A stretch of DNA of 64,000 nt. It comes from Phytoseiulus persimilis. Lineage: Eukaryota; Arthropoda; Arachnida; Mesostigmata; Phytoseiidae. The first letter of the stretch is position 1. Every line of letters starts with the position of its first letter. The stretch covers positions 19,592,001-19,656,000 of the forward strand of contig CM075101.1 of NCBI GenBank assembly GCA_037576195.1. Reading direction: 5' to 3'. Both the position numbers and the translations under genes were made by a program. Shown piece by piece: positions 61,871 through 64,000 of this stretch. The notes beneath the pieces are model-generated. The model ran no database searches. It saw only the letters and a list, made by a program, of their open reading frames with translations, and had not been told where the DNA came from.

Positions 61871-62922
61871 GGATTACCGAAGCCAAGAACAATGTAACGA
61901 GAGGAGCGGCTTCCGTTGCGCTCGACAACGAAGACGCGTTGTCTGCCGGAGTGCATTTTGTGTGTCCGTGTTTCATAATCGCTCTGCCTCCACAAATCTC
62001 CTAGAAACGACGCGAAGGACTGACTCAACGAGAGATTAGTGACGGAGGAAAAAAAGCCGGTGCAGGCGCGCTGATGTAACCATAGACAATGCGACGCACA
62101 AGGCCTCCGCGATCTCAGAGGAATGCATTCGCGAAGTTTGGAGCACAAGATCGTAATCCGAGCTACTCTGATTGCACCTGGGATTCTACGGACGGAGCAT
62201 CCGTCTGGAACATTCCAGATGGCCTCGTTCCATATCAGGAGTGTCTTATGGAGTAACGCATAAAAACTTTGCAGTGTTGAACCCGCCCTAAATATCGTCG
62301 TCCCCCGGTTTCCCAGTCTGCTCGATGCTCGCCCACCCATTCATACGTTCGGTCGTATCTTATGTCGGGGACTCGATGCGGCAACGTTAGTCGCAGCGGA
62401 AACTACGTCACATGCGATGAAGATTTTAACGAGTTGGATTGCGCCCGAGGAGCCCTAATAGCGCGTTTGAGGGGATTTGCATAACTGCGAATGCTCGAGT
62501 TACGTATAGTCGGTTCCTGTGTGCGAATCAACTCGTAGCCAGAGGGTTTCATAACATCTCGGGGATTCCGCTAATGTGACGGTGGCGGCGACAATGAGCT
62601 CGGGGCGCCACGGTTGGAAATTCTCTCCCAAACTGGATACGAATACATTCATCGATTGCGTAAGCTCAGTCCATGGGAACAGCAATTGCTTCGAGGTCTG
62701 AATCCCCCCGAGCAGTTTCAGCACTCAGTCAGTCAGTCGAGCGGTTGGTCAGGCACTCTGTGAACGAGTCAGCGAATAGGCCTAGGTCGTCTAAGTCCAA
62801 CCTCACGCGACTCGCATATCAATGTCCCACACTGGTTCGCGGCAATTGACCAACCGCTCTCCGCTCCCCTAGCCGCCCGCAGTCGCCCCCTCCCCCTCGA
62901 ATGTATTTCCTCGGATGGTTAT

Positions 62923-62933
62923 CCCCCCCCCCC
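62923..62933 (+). repeat. Poly(C) run, 11 bases
   Basis: Eleven consecutive C residues leading into a pyrimidine-rich region. Confidence 0.85.
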
Positions 62934-63796
62934 TTTTCTCGAGCCCGCCTTCAAGGTCTTGGACGCAGATTCTTCCCTGTCAGCTGCTCTCACCTCGAGG
63001 CCTCGTCCTGTTTCTCTGGTTCCTTCTTTCTCCTCCCCCCAACCCCTCTACTCCACGACTCCCAGATCACTCCCCGGTCCAGCTCCCCCACCCGCCCCCT
63101 CCGACGGCGCTCTCCAACGCCCCATATCTCGTAGGTTCCCGTGTACTTCACTTCAGCTGTGCTGTACCTACCCCTGGGGTCCGCTCTCTCCTTTTGAATT
63201 GGTTCCTCGTCTCGGACCGAGAACGATGGCAACCCGATGAACCCTTAATTTCAGCAAGTCGTTGTTTACTCAAACTTGCAAGAGCTTTGTCGAGACTCAA
63301 TTTCCGACTTCTATTTGTCTTCGTATATTAAATTGCCTGGGAGAGTCACTGGCTTTCGAGCGACAGCGAACGGCTGAGGGTCTGTCCGGTCGACTGGATG
63401 CCGAGGGCTACACGAGAACCAACTGAAAAGTTCTCGCGCACTTCAGATGGAAGCTTCGTCCCACTTCGGGGACTTAATTATACGCGGCCCGGAATCGCCA
63501 TTCAGCAACTTCAGGACTTAGGATACAAGAACTCGATATCCATCCATCGGGGCCTAGTCTTGCACGGATGGCTCTCCTACGCCGGTGCGGCCCATCGTCA
63601 TGAAATGTGACTGAGCGTTGAGCTTTCGATAGGAAGTTGGACGATGCTCATGGAAAGAGGTGATGAGCTAAGACCGAGGCTTGCCCACAGGGAAGGCAAA
63701 CTCGAGGACGGAAAAGCCGAGGATAGTTTCCAGTCTCAAGGAACGGAACAAGGGTGAGGTTAAGGCGTAGTCTCTACGGGGGAGGGGATGTGGTGT

Positions 63797-63810
63797 GGGG
63801 GGGGGGGGGG
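63797..63810 (+). repeat. Poly(G) run, 14 bases
   Basis: Fourteen consecutive G residues within a wider G-rich stretch (63780-63817), with quadruplex potential and prone to length error in assembly. Confidence 0.9.
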
Positions 63811-64000
63811 TGAGGGGTTCGATTGGCTGCAACGTGTTGTGTCCGAGTGGACCGGAAGATGAATGGCTTTTCTGAAAGCGAATCTCTCGGCTTTCGATTA
63901 TCAGGAAGTCCTGGAGATCGGGACGCGGTGCACCAATACCCTCGCGTTTACTCGTCCAACATTCCCCCGGTAGCGGCAATTTCTCCAATTGCTGGAGTCT

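Larger units (their letters stand above)
61276..63988. other. Right end, simple-sequence-rich, no recognisable gene
   Basis: No protein family recognised. It contains a purine tract at about 61794-61870, a C11 run at 62923-62933 followed by a pyrimidine-rich region to about 63180, and a G14 run at 63797-63810. A 202-codon minus frame at 61732-62340 overlaps the purine tract and looks fortuitous. A protein-like minus frame at 62500-62724 (LLFPWTELTQSMNVFVSSLG) is unassigned. Confidence 0.35.

Noticed and set aside
61732..62340. Minus-strand open frame of 202 codons
   Set aside because: A purine tract on the + strand keeps the antisense frame free of stops; no domain seen.
1..63988. CRISPR arrays, bacterial operons, prophage or integrated viral genes
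   Set aside because: No spaced direct repeats, no polycistronic layout and no viral protein family seen; introns show the DNA is eukaryotic.

Overview
This is animal nuclear DNA. Genes are split by short GT-AG introns, intergenic spacers are long, there are no operons, and base composition is near 50% GC. The only transposon relic has a reverse transcriptase that resembles, as I remember them, the non-LTR elements common in ticks and mites. With the compact gene structures this suggests a chelicerate, perhaps a mesostigmatid mite. That placement is an inference; I cannot name the species.

Layout. 1-2.7 kb: nothing recognisable. 2.7-4.2 kb: a decayed non-LTR retrotransposon on the + strand. 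4.2-18.8 kb: no recognisable gene. 18.8-27.8 kb (+): an HSPA12A/B-type Hsp70 ATPase gene, with every exon of the conserved domain resolved and two phase-compatible alternative 5' ends. 29.0-30.8 kb (+): an orphan nuclear receptor with an intact first zinc module, a second module missing one cysteine, and a ligand-binding domain with an AF-2-like helix. 32.8-35.1 kb (-): a complete eight-exon POLDIP2 orthologue. 35.7-36.2 kb (-): a full-length intronless SKP1-like gene. 38.8-42.0 kb (+): a complete ten-exon mitofusin (Marf). 42-56.8 kb: no recognisable gene. 56.8-59.0 kb (-): the last two exons of heparan sulfate D-glucuronyl C5-epimerase. 59-64 kb: unassigned coding-like fragments, one faintly like an aldo-keto reductase, plus simple repeats.

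The genes are ordinary metazoan housekeeping or regulatory genes rather than one system: mitochondrial fusion (mitofusin), mitochondrial and nuclear POLDIP2, SCF ubiquitin ligase (SKP1-like), an Hsp70-like ATPase, a transcription factor and a glycosaminoglycan enzyme. The most unusual locus is the nuclear receptor. Exon borders were placed by hand from homology recalled from memory, splice consensus and phase continuity; no search or RNA evidence was available.
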